A stretch of DNA of 64,000 nucleotides, from positions 1-64,000 of the forward strand of contig NZ_NVQF01000017.1 in NCBI RefSeq assembly GCF_002592005.1, given 5' to 3'. The stretch comes from Mycolicibacterium palauense. GTDB lineage: Bacteria > Actinomycetota > Actinomycetes > Mycobacteriales > Mycobacteriaceae. Of this stretch, positions 27,767 through 38,969 are shown one piece after another (the stretch's first letter is position 1; every line of letters begins with the position of its first letter). The notes under the pieces were generated by a model. That model was not told the DNA's origin. It was given only the letters and a program-made list of their open reading frames with translations, and did not search any database. The translations under genes were made by a program, and so were the position numbers.

Positions 27767-29394
27767 CGGGTGAAGGTTCCCTTGCCGTTGTCGTCGAAGT
27801 ACTCCAGGGTCAGGCGGTCACCGTCGAAGGTGGCGGTGGAGATGCTGCCCGGCGGAGAGTTCTCCGAGACGAAACCGAAGGTGAACACGTCGCCGTCCCA
27901 GTGTGTCAGGGGCCAGACCTCGCCGCGTGGGCCCAGCGACAGGCCCAGTTCGCCGCCGCGCTCGGTGACGGTGGCCGGGCCCCAGTACTCGTTGGCATAG
28001 GTCCCGACGTAGGAGGCGGCCGGGGCGGCCGGGGCCGGGTCGGCCGGGGGGTTCTTGCCGACCAGTGAGCCCACGGGCCGGTCCATGGCGGCGAAGGCGT
28101 CGCCGTAGAGGGTGGGCCAGTCCTCGCGGATCTCGCCGAACTGCACGAGGTCGGCGAACTCGGCGGTCAGCGCCTCGGGCACCCCGGAGGGGGTCGCGTT
28201 GGTCAGCGCGACGATCGCCACGTCGGCCGACGGAATGGCGACGAAGTTGCTGCCCGCGCCGAGCAGGAAGGCCCCCGAATGGCTCAGCTGAACCCGGGCA
28301 CCCGAGGTGGTGCCGACGTTGAAGCCGTAGCCGTAGAAACCCGATCGTGCCGCGGGCTCGTCGGGCGGGCTGGAGACGATCTGGGGAGTCAGCGCGGGCA
28401 GCAGCGCCGCGGTGTCGACGACCTGTCGCCCCCGGTACTTGCCGTCGGCGAGCAGCATGGACAGCCAGTGGGTCAGGTCGTTGACGGTGGAACTGACACC
28501 GCCGGCCGGTGCCTGCGGGTCGGGGTCGCGGACCTCGGCGGGCTCGTAGTGTCCGCCGGTGCGCAGGTGGCCGACGGCGCGGTCGGCGCGGTCGGCGTAG
28601 TCGGCGAACTCCGAGCTGGTCGAGGACATGCCCAGCGGCTCGTAGAGCACCCGGCGGCTCAGCTCCTCCCAGCTCTCCCCGGCACCGGAGGCCACCGCCT
28701 CGGCCGCGGCGGTCACTCCGAAGTTGGTGTAGGCGTAGGAGATCCGGAACGGGTCCAGCGGCTCCTGGCCCAGCCGCTCCAGGATGGTGCGCCGGTCGTA
28801 GCCGAGGTCCTCCAGTTTGTCCCCGGCATGGTCGGGCAGACCGGATCGATGGGCGTACATGTCGCCGACGGTGACCATCCGGGTGGCGGCGGGATCGGAC
28901 AGGGCGAACCAGGGCAGCTCGCCGACGATCGGGGTGTCCCAGCCGATCCGCTTCTCGCCGACCTGTTGGGCCACCACCGTGGCGCCGATCGGCTTGCTCA
29001 GCGAGGCCAGCTGGAAGACGGTGTCGGGGTCGACCCGGTTGTCCGGGTCGTCTCCCCTGCGCACGTCCTTGACGCCGAAGCCCTTGGCATAGACGGTCTT
29101 CCCACCGTGTACCACCGCGACGGCCAGTCCCGGCACGCCGGAGGACTTCATCAGTTCCTCGGCCAGCCCGTCCAGACGGGCCACCGCCTCGCCGACGGCG
29201 TCGTCGGGCAGGGCCAGCGCCGGCACCAACGGCGGCGGCGTCCCGTCGCCGGCCGGCGCCAGCTCCGGCGCCGGGGTGACGGCCAACCCCGGCGGCTGGT
29301 CCGTCGGCCCGACGGCCGAGTCGCAGCCGGCGGCCAGCAGCGTCAACGGGATCACGGTCGCCGCGGCGACGACTCTGGCCAGCACACTCATCAC
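27763..29394 (-). CDS. Serine hydrolase lipoprotein (beta-lactamase/PBP4-like), Rv0907 homologue
   Basis: A 543-residue class-C beta-lactamase-like hydrolase. The lipobox LLAAGC (Cys about residue 24) predicts a lipoprotein anchored outside. The catalytic tetrad SLSK (about residue 131), the Tyr of YAYTN and a late HSGAF motif are present. Members include D-aminopeptidases, esterases and penicillin-binding proteins, so beta-lactam hydrolysis should not be assumed. It lies 18 bp after the MBL-fold gene and overlaps ctpE by four bases. Confidence 0.85.
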   Translation of the reverse strand: MMSVLARVVAAATVIPLTLLAAGCDSAVGPTDQPPGLAVTPAPELAPAGDGTPPPLVPALALPDDAVGEAVARLDGLAEELMKSSGVPGLAVAVVHGGKTVYAKGFGVKDVRRGDDPDNRVDPDTVFQLASLSKPIGATVVAQQVGEKRIGWDTPIVGELPWFALSDPAATRMVTVGDMYAHRSGLPDHAGDKLEDLGYDRRTILERLGQEPLDPFRISYAYTNFGVTAAAEAVASGAGESWEELSRRVLYEPLGMSSTSSEFADYADRADRAVGHLRTGGHYEPAEVRDPDPQAPAGGVSSTVNDLTHWLSMLLADGKYRGRQVVDTAALLPALTPQIVSSPPDEPAARSGFYGYGFNVGTTSGARVQLSHSGAFLLGAGSNFVAIPSADVAIVALTNATPSGVPEALTAEFADLVQFGEIREDWPTLYGDAFAAMDRPVGSLVGKNPPADPAPAAPAASYVGTYANEYWGPATVTERGGELGLSLGPRGEVWPLTHWDGDVFTFGFVSENSPPGSISTATFDGDRLTLEYFDDNGKGTFTR

Positions 29395-29412
29395 AGCCGA
29401 AACGGTAGCGGG

Positions 29413-30552
29413 TTATCCGCGCCACCACGGGTCTAACGCCGGGTCGGCGCGCGTGCCCGGCGCCGCAGGCTCGACCCGTTGACCCGGCCGGGGCACCGCC
29501 GCCCCGATTCCCGCCTCGGCCGCGGCGCTCAGCATGCGTTCCACCGGCTCGGACCAGGGGTGCGGGGCCAGCCGGAAGGTTCCCCAGTGGATCGGGACGA
29601 ACAGGCCGGCGCCGGGGTCGGTGACGTCGCGGTGAGCGCGCACCGCCTCCTCGGGGGTCATGTGGATATCCGGCCAGCCGTGGTGGTAGGCACCGACCGG
29701 CATCAGCGTCAGGTCGAACGGACCGTGCTCGGCTCCGATCTCGGCGAAGGAGCGGGTGTATCCGGTGTCGCCGCCGAAGAACGCGCGGTGCCGCGGACCG
29801 GCCAGCGACCACGACGACCACAGGGTGGTGTTGCGGGTCAGGAACCGTCCCGAGAAGTGCCGGGCGGGGGTGCACGTCACGGTCAGCTCCCCCACCCGGC
29901 CGCTGCCGCCCCAGTCCAATTCCACGATCCGCTCGTCGGGGATGCCCCACTGGCGCAGGTGCGCGCCGACACCGAGCGGCACGAAGAACACCGCGCGCTG
30001 GGTGCCGGCCAGGGCGGCGACGGTCTCGATGTCGAGGTGGTCGTAGTGGTCGTGGCTGATGACGATCGCGTCGACGGCGGGCAGCGCCGCCAGCGGGGCG
30101 GGCACCGGGTGCAGCCGCTGCGGGCCCACGGTGCGCGACGGGGAGCACCGTTCACTCCACACCGGGTCGGCCAGCACGCGGTAGCCGTCGATCTCGATGA
30201 CGGCCGACGAGTGGCCGTACCAGGTGACCGCCAGCTCGCCGGCCCGTTCCCCGGTGGCCGGGGTGACCAGGGGCACCGCGGCCGGCGGGTGCTGCGCGGT
30301 GCTGCCGCGAAACATCTGGTGGACCAGTTTCCACTGTTCCTCGCGGGTGAGGCTGATCGCCGAGGCGGGCTCGGCGTTGGCGAACGCCCCCTCCCCGTAG
30401 TTGGCCGAACCCCCGGCCCGCGCTACCACCCGGGCGATCTGTGCGGGGCCCGCGCCCAGCGCGGCCGGCGCACCGTGCACCGCCCGCAACACCCAGCCAC
30501 CGGCGGCCAGGGTGGCCGTGCCGGCGGTGAACCGCAGCGCCCGCCGAAGCAC
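29413..30552 (-). CDS. MBL-fold hydrolase (NAPE-PLD/UlaG-like), Rv0906 homologue
   Basis: A 379-residue metallo-beta-lactamase-fold enzyme. WYGHSS and the metal-binding ISHDHYDHLD are clear, with further ligands in ARHFSGR, FFGGDTGY and the late PIHWGTF. The order matches NAPE-hydrolysing phospholipase D/UlaG-like proteins, suggesting a phosphodiester substrate, possibly a lipid. A hydrophobic N-terminal stretch (about 8-30) may be a membrane anchor. The GTG at 30552 abuts the echA6 stop with no gap. Confidence 0.85.
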   Translation of the reverse strand: MLRRALRFTAGTATLAAGGWVLRAVHGAPAALGAGPAQIARVVARAGGSANYGEGAFANAEPASAISLTREEQWKLVHQMFRGSTAQHPPAAVPLVTPATGERAGELAVTWYGHSSAVIEIDGYRVLADPVWSERCSPSRTVGPQRLHPVPAPLAALPAVDAIVISHDHYDHLDIETVAALAGTQRAVFFVPLGVGAHLRQWGIPDERIVELDWGGSGRVGELTVTCTPARHFSGRFLTRNTTLWSSWSLAGPRHRAFFGGDTGYTRSFAEIGAEHGPFDLTLMPVGAYHHGWPDIHMTPEEAVRAHRDVTDPGAGLFVPIHWGTFRLAPHPWSEPVERMLSAAAEAGIGAAVPRPGQRVEPAAPGTRADPALDPWWRG

Positions 30553-31287
30553 CTAGGCGCCCCGGAAGTTGGGGGTGCGCTTCTCGATCCGTGCGACCTG
30601 GGCCTCGATGACATCCTGACTGCCCCAGGCCCGGTCGAACATCTCCTTGTGCAGGGCGGGCCAGTCCTGCTGGTAGGCCCCGTCGTCGTTGAGCACGCGT
30701 TTGGAGTGCTGCAGCGACAGCGGGGCCAGCCCGGCGATCTCGGCGGCCCAGGCCTGCGCGTCGGCCACGGCCCCGAGCCGGTTGGCCATCCCGGTCTGCA
30801 GGGCGACCTCGGCGGTCAGCTTCTCCGCGGCCAGCAGCATCCCGCGCGCCCGCCCGTATCCGGCCAGCGACGCCAGCCGACGCACGCTCCAGTTATCAAG
30901 AGCCAAGCCGTATCTGGCGATCGGGAACTGGAAGTAGGCCTCCGGCGCCACCACCCGCAGGTCGCAGATCATGGCCAACTGCACCCCGGCGCCGATGGCC
31001 GGGCCGTTGATGGCACCGATCACCGGCACCGCAACCCTGTCGATCGCCAGGTTCAGCGCCAGCGCCTTGTCCGGGAAGTCGGCGGCGAACACGTCCCCGG
31101 ACAGGTCGGCCCCGGCACAGAACACGGTGCCCTGCCCGGTCAGCACGATCGCCCGGACGTCCTCGTCGACCGCGTGCTCGATGGTCTCCCGGAGGCCGTC
31201 GACGAGTTCGCTGTTCAGTGCGTTGCGCCGTTCGGGCCGCTGCATCTCGATGGTCAGGACATTGCCGTCACGGGTGAGACCGATCAT
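30553..31287 (-). CDS. echA6: EchA6, crotonase-fold protein
   Basis: A 244-residue crotonase-fold protein at the echA6 position next to accD3. [12 protein letters not shown] and [19 protein letters not shown] form the oxyanion region. The usual catalytic Glu after [12 protein letters not shown] is absent. This agrees with M. tuberculosis EchA6, which is non-catalytic, binds acyl-CoA and hands fatty acids to the FAS-II/mycolic acid pathway. The start at 31287 gives the family length. It is divergent from accD3 across about 70 bp and first in the leftward chain. Confidence 0.9.
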   Translation of the reverse strand: MIGLTRDGNVLTIEMQRPERRNALNSELVDGLRETIEHAVDEDVRAIVLTGQGTVFCAGADLSGDVFAADFPDKALALNLAIDRVAVPVIGAINGPAIGAGVQLAMICDLRVVAPEAYFQFPIARYGLALDNWSVRRLASLAGYGRARGMLLAAEKLTAEVALQTGMANRLGAVADAQAWAAEIAGLAPLSLQHSKRVLNDDGAYQQDWPALHKEMFDRAWGSQDVIEAQVARIEKRTPNFRGA

Positions 31288-31346
31288 GGCGACGAGCCTA
31301 TCTCGGCTCGCCCGCGGCCCTGCTGGGCGTGCACCACCGGCCCCGA

Positions 31347-31352
31347 TAGCCT
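31347..31352 (+). promoter_or_regulatory. -10 box of near-leaderless accD3 promoter
   Basis: TAGCCT ends eight bases before the GTG at 31361. Confidence 0.5.
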
Positions 31353-31360
31353 CGAGAACC

Positions 31361-32848
31361 GTGAGTCGGATCAGCGCGATGGACCTCCGCGACGCCGTGT
31401 TGGACCCGGGATCGTTCCGCAGCTGGGACACCACGCCGCTGGAGGTGGCCACCACCGCCCGCTACGCCGCCGAGCTGGCGGCGGCACGGGCGGCCACCGG
31501 CCTGGACGAGGCGGTGCTCACCGGCGAGGGCACCGTGTTCGGGCGGCGGGTGGCCGTGGTGGCCGGGGAGTTCGACTTCCTGGCCGGCTCGATCGGGGTG
31601 GCCGCGGCCGAGCGGATCACCGCGGCCGTCGAGCGGGCGACCGAGCTGCGCCTGCCGCTGCTGGCCTCGCCGAGTTCGGGTGGCACCCGCATGCAGGAGG
31701 GCACGGTGGCGTTCCTGCAGATGGTCAAGATCGCCGCGGCGGTGACCCTGCACAAGGAGGCACACCTGCCCTACCTGGTGTACCTGCGCCACCCCACCAC
31801 CGGCGGGGTGTTCGCGTCCTGGGGGTCGCTCGGCCACATCACCGTCGCCGAGCCGGGGGCACTCGTCGGCTTCCTCGGGCCGCGGGTCTACGAGAAGCTC
31901 TACGGTGAGCCCTTCCCGTCCGGGGTGCAGACCGCCGAGAACCTGCAGCACCACGGCGTGATCGACGCCGTGGTGCCGCTGGCGGGACTGCGCGGCGCCC
32001 TGGACCGGGCCCTGCAGGTGGTGTCCGACGACCCCGCGCCGGCGCCCGCCGCGCCACCGCACGAACCCGTTCCGGACGTGCCGGCCTGGCAGTCGGTGGA
32101 GGCCTCCCGCCGCGCCGACCGCCCGGGGGTCGCCCAGCTGCTGCGGCACGGCTGCACGCAGGCGGTGCTGTTGTCGGGTACCGGGCAGGGCGAGCAGTCC
32201 TCCGCCACGGTGCTGGCACTGGGGTTGTTCTGCGGTCAGCCCGCGGTGGTGCTGGGCCAGCAGCGCACGGTGGGCGGCCTGATCGGCCCGGCCGCGCTGC
32301 GGGAGGCGCGCCGGGGCATGGCGCTGGCCGCCGGGCTGCGGTTGCCGCTGGTGCTGGTGATCGACACCGCCGGGCCCGCCCTGTCGGAGCAGGCCGAGGA
32401 GGGCGGACTGGCCGGGGAGATCGCCCGGTGCCTGTCGGAGCTGGTCACCCTGGACACCCCGACGGTGTCGGTGCTGCTCGGGCAGGGCAGCGGCGGGCCG
32501 GCGCTGGCGATGGTGCCGGCCGACCGGGTGCTGGCCGCCCTGCACGGCTGGCTGGCCCCGCTGCCGCCGGAGGGCGCCAGCGCGATCGTGTTCCGCGACA
32601 CCGATCACGCCCCCGAGCTCGCCGCCGCCCAGGGCGTGCGCTCGGCGGATCTGCTGCGCCACGGCATCGTCGACCGGATCGTGCCCGAACATCCCGATGC
32701 CGCCGAGGAACCGGTCGCATTCTGTGAACGGGTGGCCGTGGCGGTGGCCACCGAGGTCGCCGCGCTGCGCGACCAACCGCGATCGGCGCGGATGGCCGCA
32801 CGGCTGCGGCGCTACCGCCGGCTGGGGCTGGCGGGCCTGGGCGGCTGA
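31361..32848 (+). CDS. accD3: AccD3, acyl-CoA carboxylase carboxyltransferase subunit
   Basis: A 495-residue biotin-dependent carboxylase beta-type subunit, same length as M. tuberculosis AccD3 and very similar along its length as I recall it. [19 protein letters not shown] and [16 protein letters not shown] lie in the N-terminal crotonase domain and [12 protein letters not shown] in the C-terminal one. Such subunits move CO2 from biotin to acyl-CoA; AccD3's substrate is not settled. The GTG start gives [19 protein letters not shown], matching the known N terminus; an ATG at 31379 would truncate it. Confidence 0.9.
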   Translation: MSRISAMDLRDAVLDPGSFRSWDTTPLEVATTARYAAELAAARAATGLDEAVLTGEGTVFGRRVAVVAGEFDFLAGSIGVAAAERITAAVERATELRLPLLASPSSGGTRMQEGTVAFLQMVKIAAAVTLHKEAHLPYLVYLRHPTTGGVFASWGSLGHITVAEPGALVGFLGPRVYEKLYGEPFPSGVQTAENLQHHGVIDAVVPLAGLRGALDRALQVVSDDPAPAPAAPPHEPVPDVPAWQSVEASRRADRPGVAQLLRHGCTQAVLLSGTGQGEQSSATVLALGLFCGQPAVVLGQQRTVGGLIGPAALREARRGMALAAGLRLPLVLVIDTAGPALSEQAEEGGLAGEIARCLSELVTLDTPTVSVLLGQGSGGPALAMVPADRVLAALHGWLAPLPPEGASAIVFRDTDHAPELAAAQGVRSADLLRHGIVDRIVPEHPDAAEEPVAFCERVAVAVATEVAALRDQPRSARMAARLRRYRRLGLAGLGG

Positions 32849-32873
32849 CCGACACCCGGCTTCAGGACCGGCG

Positions 32874-34631
<1,758 letters not shown>

Positions 34632-37052
34632 CTAAGAGTGCGCATGGTTCGCCGTGGCACGGGACGCGGCCGGCGTGCCGAAGAAGTGCAGGGTGATCAG
34701 TTTGGCGCGGTCCTCGACCAGGAACCAGAACAGCGAATAGCCCCACACCAGCGCGGCCAGCGCCCATCCGATCGGGGTGATCAACAGCCCGAAGACGGCG
34801 ATCGTGGTCGCCAGGGCCTGGGTGCCGATCACCGCCCCCAGCAGGACCGGCGAGGGCGCCGGCGGCGTCCAGAACGGTTTCGGTGTGCGGGTGACGAACA
34901 CGGTGAGATGACCCGACACCGACAGCTTGAGGTAGATCAGGGTGCGCAGCGCGTCCTCGTCGAGGTGCAGGCCGTCGCGGGCCAGGAACAACAGGCCCAG
35001 TGTCTCGGCCACCCCGAGGGTGCCCAGGACGCAGGCCACCACCAGCACCCGGCGCATGTCCCAGGACACCGGCGCCGGCGCGCCCCGCACCCGGTCGTAG
35101 GCGATCGCCAGGATCGCCCCGTCGTTGAGCACCGCGAGCAGCACGATCATGATGGCCGTGACGGGAAAGAAGTTCAGCGCCACGATCGAGATGGTGATCA
35201 GCAGCAGCACCCGGATGGTCTCGGTGATCCGGTAGGTGGCGTAACTGGTCATCCGCTCGAAGATCTCGCGCGCCTGCCGGATCGCCTCGACGATCACCGA
35301 CAGCCCGGGCGCCAGCAGCACGACGTCGGCGGCGGCGCGGGCGGCGTCGGTGGCCCCGGCCACGGCGATGCCGGCATCGGCCTGCTTGAGCGCCGGCGCG
35401 TCGTTGACCCCGTCTCCGGTCATCCCGACGATGTGGTGTTCGGACTGCAGGGCCTTCACGATGGCGTACTTGTGCTCGGGGAACACCTGCGCGAACCCGT
35501 CGGCGCTCTCGATCAGTGCCGGTGTCGCCTTCTCCCCGTCGGCGCCCAGCTCGTCGGCGGCCATGATCCGGTCGCCGATGCCCACCTCCCGGCCGATCTG
35601 GCGGCCGATGGCGACCTGGTCCCCGGTGACCATCTTGACGTCCACCCCGAGCTGCTTGGCCGCCGCGACGGTCTCGGCGGAGTCCGCGCGGGGCGGATCG
35701 GCCAGGGCCAGCACACCGAGCACCCGCCAGCCCGAGCCGTCGTCGCGGGCGACGGCCAGGGCCCGTTGCCCGCGCTGGGCATAGCGTTGGGCGACCCCGT
35801 CGACGTCGGCGGCCTCCGGATCGGCGGCGGCCAGCGCGGCGATGGCCTGCGGAGCCCCCTTGGACAGGGTGATCCGCCGGCCCGTGGAGTCGACGACGGT
35901 GGCCTCGGTGCGCTTGTGCACCGGATCGAAGGGCAGGTAGGCGGCCGGGGTGGCGTCCATCGGCTGCGCGGCGGCCAGCACCGCGGTGTCGATGGGGTCG
36001 CGGTCCTCGGCGCGCGAGGCGGTCGCGGCCGCGGTCATCAGGGCCTCGCGCTCGACCCCGGGTGCGGTCCAGGCGTCGGCGACCGACAGGGCGTTCTGGG
36101 TCAGCGTGCCGGTCTTGTCGGTGCACAGCACGTCCATGCCGCCGAGTTCCTCGATGGCCGGCAGGTGGCTGACCACCGCGTGGCTGCGCGCCAGCTTGCG
36201 GGCGCCGACGGCCATGGTCACCGACAGCACCGCCGGCAGCGCCACCGGGATGGAGGCGATGGTGACCACCAGCGCGAACTCGACCGTCTCCAGCGCGGCA
36301 TTGCCGCGCAGCAGCGACACCGCCACCGTGATCGTCACCAGCACCAGCGCGGCCACGATCAGCGCGTGCCCGATCCGCAGCACCGCCCGCTGGAAATGGC
36401 TGATGGTGCCGGCGGTCTCGACGAGTTTGGCGGTGGCACCGAAGTACGACGAGCCCGCGGTCGCGTACACCAGGGCGTCGCCCTCGCCGCGCACCATCAC
36501 CGAGCCGGAGTACATCACCCCACCCCGGGTGCGCTCCACCGGCAGGGATTCGCCGGTCAGCGCCGACTGGTCGACCTCGACGGTGACGTCGTCGATGAGC
36601 CGGGCGTCGGCGGGGACCACGTCGCCCAGACGCAGCCGGATCACGTCGCCGGGCACCAGGTCACGGACCGCGATCTCGGTCCAGGCGCCGTCGCGACGCG
36701 CCGCGGTGGTGCCGGCGAGGCGTTGTTTGAGCGCGGCGATCGCGTTGGCCGCCTGATGTTCCTCGATGAAGGACACCAGACCGTTCATGGCCAGCAGCAC
36801 GCCGATGACGATGGCCTCCGGCCAGTGTCGTACCACCAGCGACAGCACGAGGGCGACCTCGATCATCCAGGGGATGGGCGCCCAGAAGTAGCCGAGGAAG
36901 GTCAGGATGGGGTTACGGGCCTTCTCGGCGATCTCGTTGGGTCCGTAGTGGTCGAGGCGCCGGCGTGCCTGTTCGGAGCTCAGCCCGGCCGGGGAACTGT
37001 CGAGCTGGCCGAAGACGTCGGCGAGTGCGGGTTCGGTGCTCTGCTCACTCAC
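34632..37052 (-). CDS. P3A-type plasma-membrane proton ATPase
   Basis: An 806-residue P-type ATPase resembling the fungal/plant PMA1 and archaeal proton pumps (P3A). ALTGESLPV, CTDKTGTLTQN (Asp about 311), TGDGVNDAPALKQADAGIAV and VALPAVLSVTMAVGARKLA are characteristic. It should pump H+ outward at ATP cost. Such pumps are rare in mycobacteria, which normally use F-type ATPase. It follows the ABC exporter pair and precedes the DosT-like kinase, so co-control under hypoxia or acid stress is a reasonable guess. The GTG at 37052 fits family length better than an ATG at 37115. Confidence 0.85.
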   Translation of the reverse strand: MSEQSTEPALADVFGQLDSSPAGLSSEQARRRLDHYGPNEIAEKARNPILTFLGYFWAPIPWMIEVALVLSLVVRHWPEAIVIGVLLAMNGLVSFIEEHQAANAIAALKQRLAGTTAARRDGAWTEIAVRDLVPGDVIRLRLGDVVPADARLIDDVTVEVDQSALTGESLPVERTRGGVMYSGSVMVRGEGDALVYATAGSSYFGATAKLVETAGTISHFQRAVLRIGHALIVAALVLVTITVAVSLLRGNAALETVEFALVVTIASIPVALPAVLSVTMAVGARKLARSHAVVSHLPAIEELGGMDVLCTDKTGTLTQNALSVADAWTAPGVEREALMTAAATASRAEDRDPIDTAVLAAAQPMDATPAAYLPFDPVHKRTEATVVDSTGRRITLSKGAPQAIAALAAADPEAADVDGVAQRYAQRGQRALAVARDDGSGWRVLGVLALADPPRADSAETVAAAKQLGVDVKMVTGDQVAIGRQIGREVGIGDRIMAADELGADGEKATPALIESADGFAQVFPEHKYAIVKALQSEHHIVGMTGDGVNDAPALKQADAGIAVAGATDAARAAADVVLLAPGLSVIVEAIRQAREIFERMTSYATYRITETIRVLLLITISIVALNFFPVTAIMIVLLAVLNDGAILAIAYDRVRGAPAPVSWDMRRVLVVACVLGTLGVAETLGLLFLARDGLHLDEDALRTLIYLKLSVSGHLTVFVTRTPKPFWTPPAPSPVLLGAVIGTQALATTIAVFGLLITPIGWALAALVWGYSLFWFLVEDRAKLITLHFFGTPAASRATANHAHS

Positions 37053-37127
37053 CGGTCCAGTCCACCAGCCTCGGCTGTGTGTTTCCAGGGACCGGGGGAA
37101 CAGCCTCGGAGTCAATTGGTCACGTGG

Positions 37128-38969
37128 TCACGCCAGCGAGTTGACCCACGCCTCGTGCAGGGCCGCGTAGTGCCCGTCGCCGGTGATCAGCTCGGTCGGC
37201 GGACCGTCCTCGATGATGCGCCCGCCCTCCAGGACCAGCACCCGGTCGGCCACCTCGACCGTCGAGAGCCGGTGCGCGATCACCAGCGCGGTGCGGTCGG
37301 CCAGCACGGTCTCGAGTGCGCGCTGGACCAGGCGTTCGCTGGGGATGTCCAACGACGATGTCGCCTCGTCGAGGATCAGCACGGCCGGATCGGCCAGGAA
37401 GGCCCGGGCGAAGGCGACGAGCTGACGCTGCCCGGCCGACAGCCGTCCCCCGCGCTTGGCGACGTCGGTGTCATAGCCCTGGGGCAGCGACGCGATGAAC
37501 TCGTCGGCGCCCACCGCCGCGGCCGCCGCCCGGACCTCGGCGTCGGTGGCGTCCGGCCGGCCGAACCGGATGTTGTCGGCGACGGTCCCGGCGAACATGA
37601 AGTTCTCCTGGGTGACCATCACCACGTGGCGGCGCAGCTGGCTCTGGTCCAGGTCGCGCAGGTCGATCCCGTCGAGGGTGACCGCACCGGCGGTCGGGTC
37701 GTAGAACCGGGCGATCAGCTTGGCGATGGTGGTCTTGCCGGCCCCGGTGGTTCCCACCAGCGCGACGGTCTGCCCGGCGGGCACCGTGAGGTCCAGCCCC
37801 GGCAGCACCGGGCGCCCCGGCGTGTAGCCGAAGCCGACACCGCGGAACTGCACCTCGCCGCGGACCCTCGTCAGCGGCACCGGGGTGGCCGGGTCGGCGA
37901 TCGCCGGACGTTCGGCCAGCACCCCGGCCAGTTTCTCCAGCGCCGAGGCCGCCGACTGGAAGGTGTTGAAGAACTGTGTGATCTCCTGCATCGGTTCGAA
38001 GAACATCCGCAGGTAGAGCAGAAACGCGGCCAGGGTGCCGATCGTCATCTCGCCGTGCAGGACCCGGTAGCCGCCGTAGAGCAGCACCACACCGGTGGTG
38101 AGGTTGCCGACCAGTTTGACCCCGGGCATGAAGACGGCGATCAGTTTGAAGGTGCGCTCGTTGATGTCGCGGTAGCGGTCGGCCAGCCCGTCGAAGATCT
38201 CGGCGTTGCGCGGTTCGCGGCGGTAGGCCTGGACCGCCTTGATGCCGGTCATGGTCTCGACGAACTGCACGATCACCAGCGCCGCGCTCTCGCGCACCTC
38301 CCGGTAGGTCTTCGACGATTCGGCGCGGAACCATGTCGCCAGCAGGACCAGGATCGGGAAGGCGACCAGGCACATCAGGCCCAGCCGCCAGTCCAGCACC
38401 ACCAGCAGCACCGCCGTGCCGAACAGGGTCAGTACCGCGGTGATCAGGCTGTCGAAACCGGTTTCCAGCAGCTCCTGGATGGCCTCGACGTCGTTGGTGG
38501 ACCGGCTGACCACCCGCCCCGAGGTGTAGCGGTCGTGGAAGGCGATGTCCAGGCGCTGGAAGTGCCGGAACAGCCGGCGCCGCAGCTCGAGCAGCACCGA
38601 GTTTCCGACGCGGCCCGACGTGCGCAGGAAGACCATGCGGCTCAGCGCCTGCAGGGCCACCACCGCGGCCAGCACGGCGACGATGACCAGCAGATGCCGC
38701 GACGATCCCTGTTCGACGATGGGCGGTATGCCGTGGTCGATGCCCCGCTGCACGAGGATGGGGACCGACAGCCGCGCCGCGTTCTCCACGACCACGACGA
38801 CGGCCAGCACCGCGACGGTCACCCGGAACGGGCGCAGCAGCGAGAACAGCAGTGCCCTGGCCTCGCGGCGCTGCGGCACGGCCGTCTCGGCCGACAGCCC
38901 GACGGCGGGGTCGTCGTCGGCGGCGTCGTCGAAGCGGCCGCGCCAGTCAGCCGACCGGTCGCTCGACAT
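37128..38969 (-). CDS. ABC exporter half-transporter B (canonical Walker B)
   Basis: A 613-residue fused permease-ATPase with six membrane helices (about 45-320) and an ATPase domain with GTTGAGKTT (about 405), LILDEATSSLD (canonical catalytic Glu) and the altered signature LSAGQRQ. It overlaps its partner gene by 23 bp, and together they form a heterodimeric exporter like Rv1272c-Rv1273c. The altered signature here pairs structurally with the degenerate site of the partner. The cargo may be a lipid or drug; none can be named. Confidence 0.87.
   Translation of the reverse strand: MSSDRSADWRGRFDDAADDDPAVGLSAETAVPQRREARALLFSLLRPFRVTVAVLAVVVVVENAARLSVPILVQRGIDHGIPPIVEQGSSRHLLVIVAVLAAVVALQALSRMVFLRTSGRVGNSVLLELRRRLFRHFQRLDIAFHDRYTSGRVVSRSTNDVEAIQELLETGFDSLITAVLTLFGTAVLLVVLDWRLGLMCLVAFPILVLLATWFRAESSKTYREVRESAALVIVQFVETMTGIKAVQAYRREPRNAEIFDGLADRYRDINERTFKLIAVFMPGVKLVGNLTTGVVLLYGGYRVLHGEMTIGTLAAFLLYLRMFFEPMQEITQFFNTFQSAASALEKLAGVLAERPAIADPATPVPLTRVRGEVQFRGVGFGYTPGRPVLPGLDLTVPAGQTVALVGTTGAGKTTIAKLIARFYDPTAGAVTLDGIDLRDLDQSQLRRHVVMVTQENFMFAGTVADNIRFGRPDATDAEVRAAAAAVGADEFIASLPQGYDTDVAKRGGRLSAGQRQLVAFARAFLADPAVLILDEATSSLDIPSERLVQRALETVLADRTALVIAHRLSTVEVADRVLVLEGGRIIEDGPPTELITGDGHYAALHEAWVNSLA

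Noticed and set aside
37080..37110. Possible DosR box upstream of the proton ATPase
   Set aside because: Only one half-site (GGTCCC-like) matches the consensus; the other half does not.
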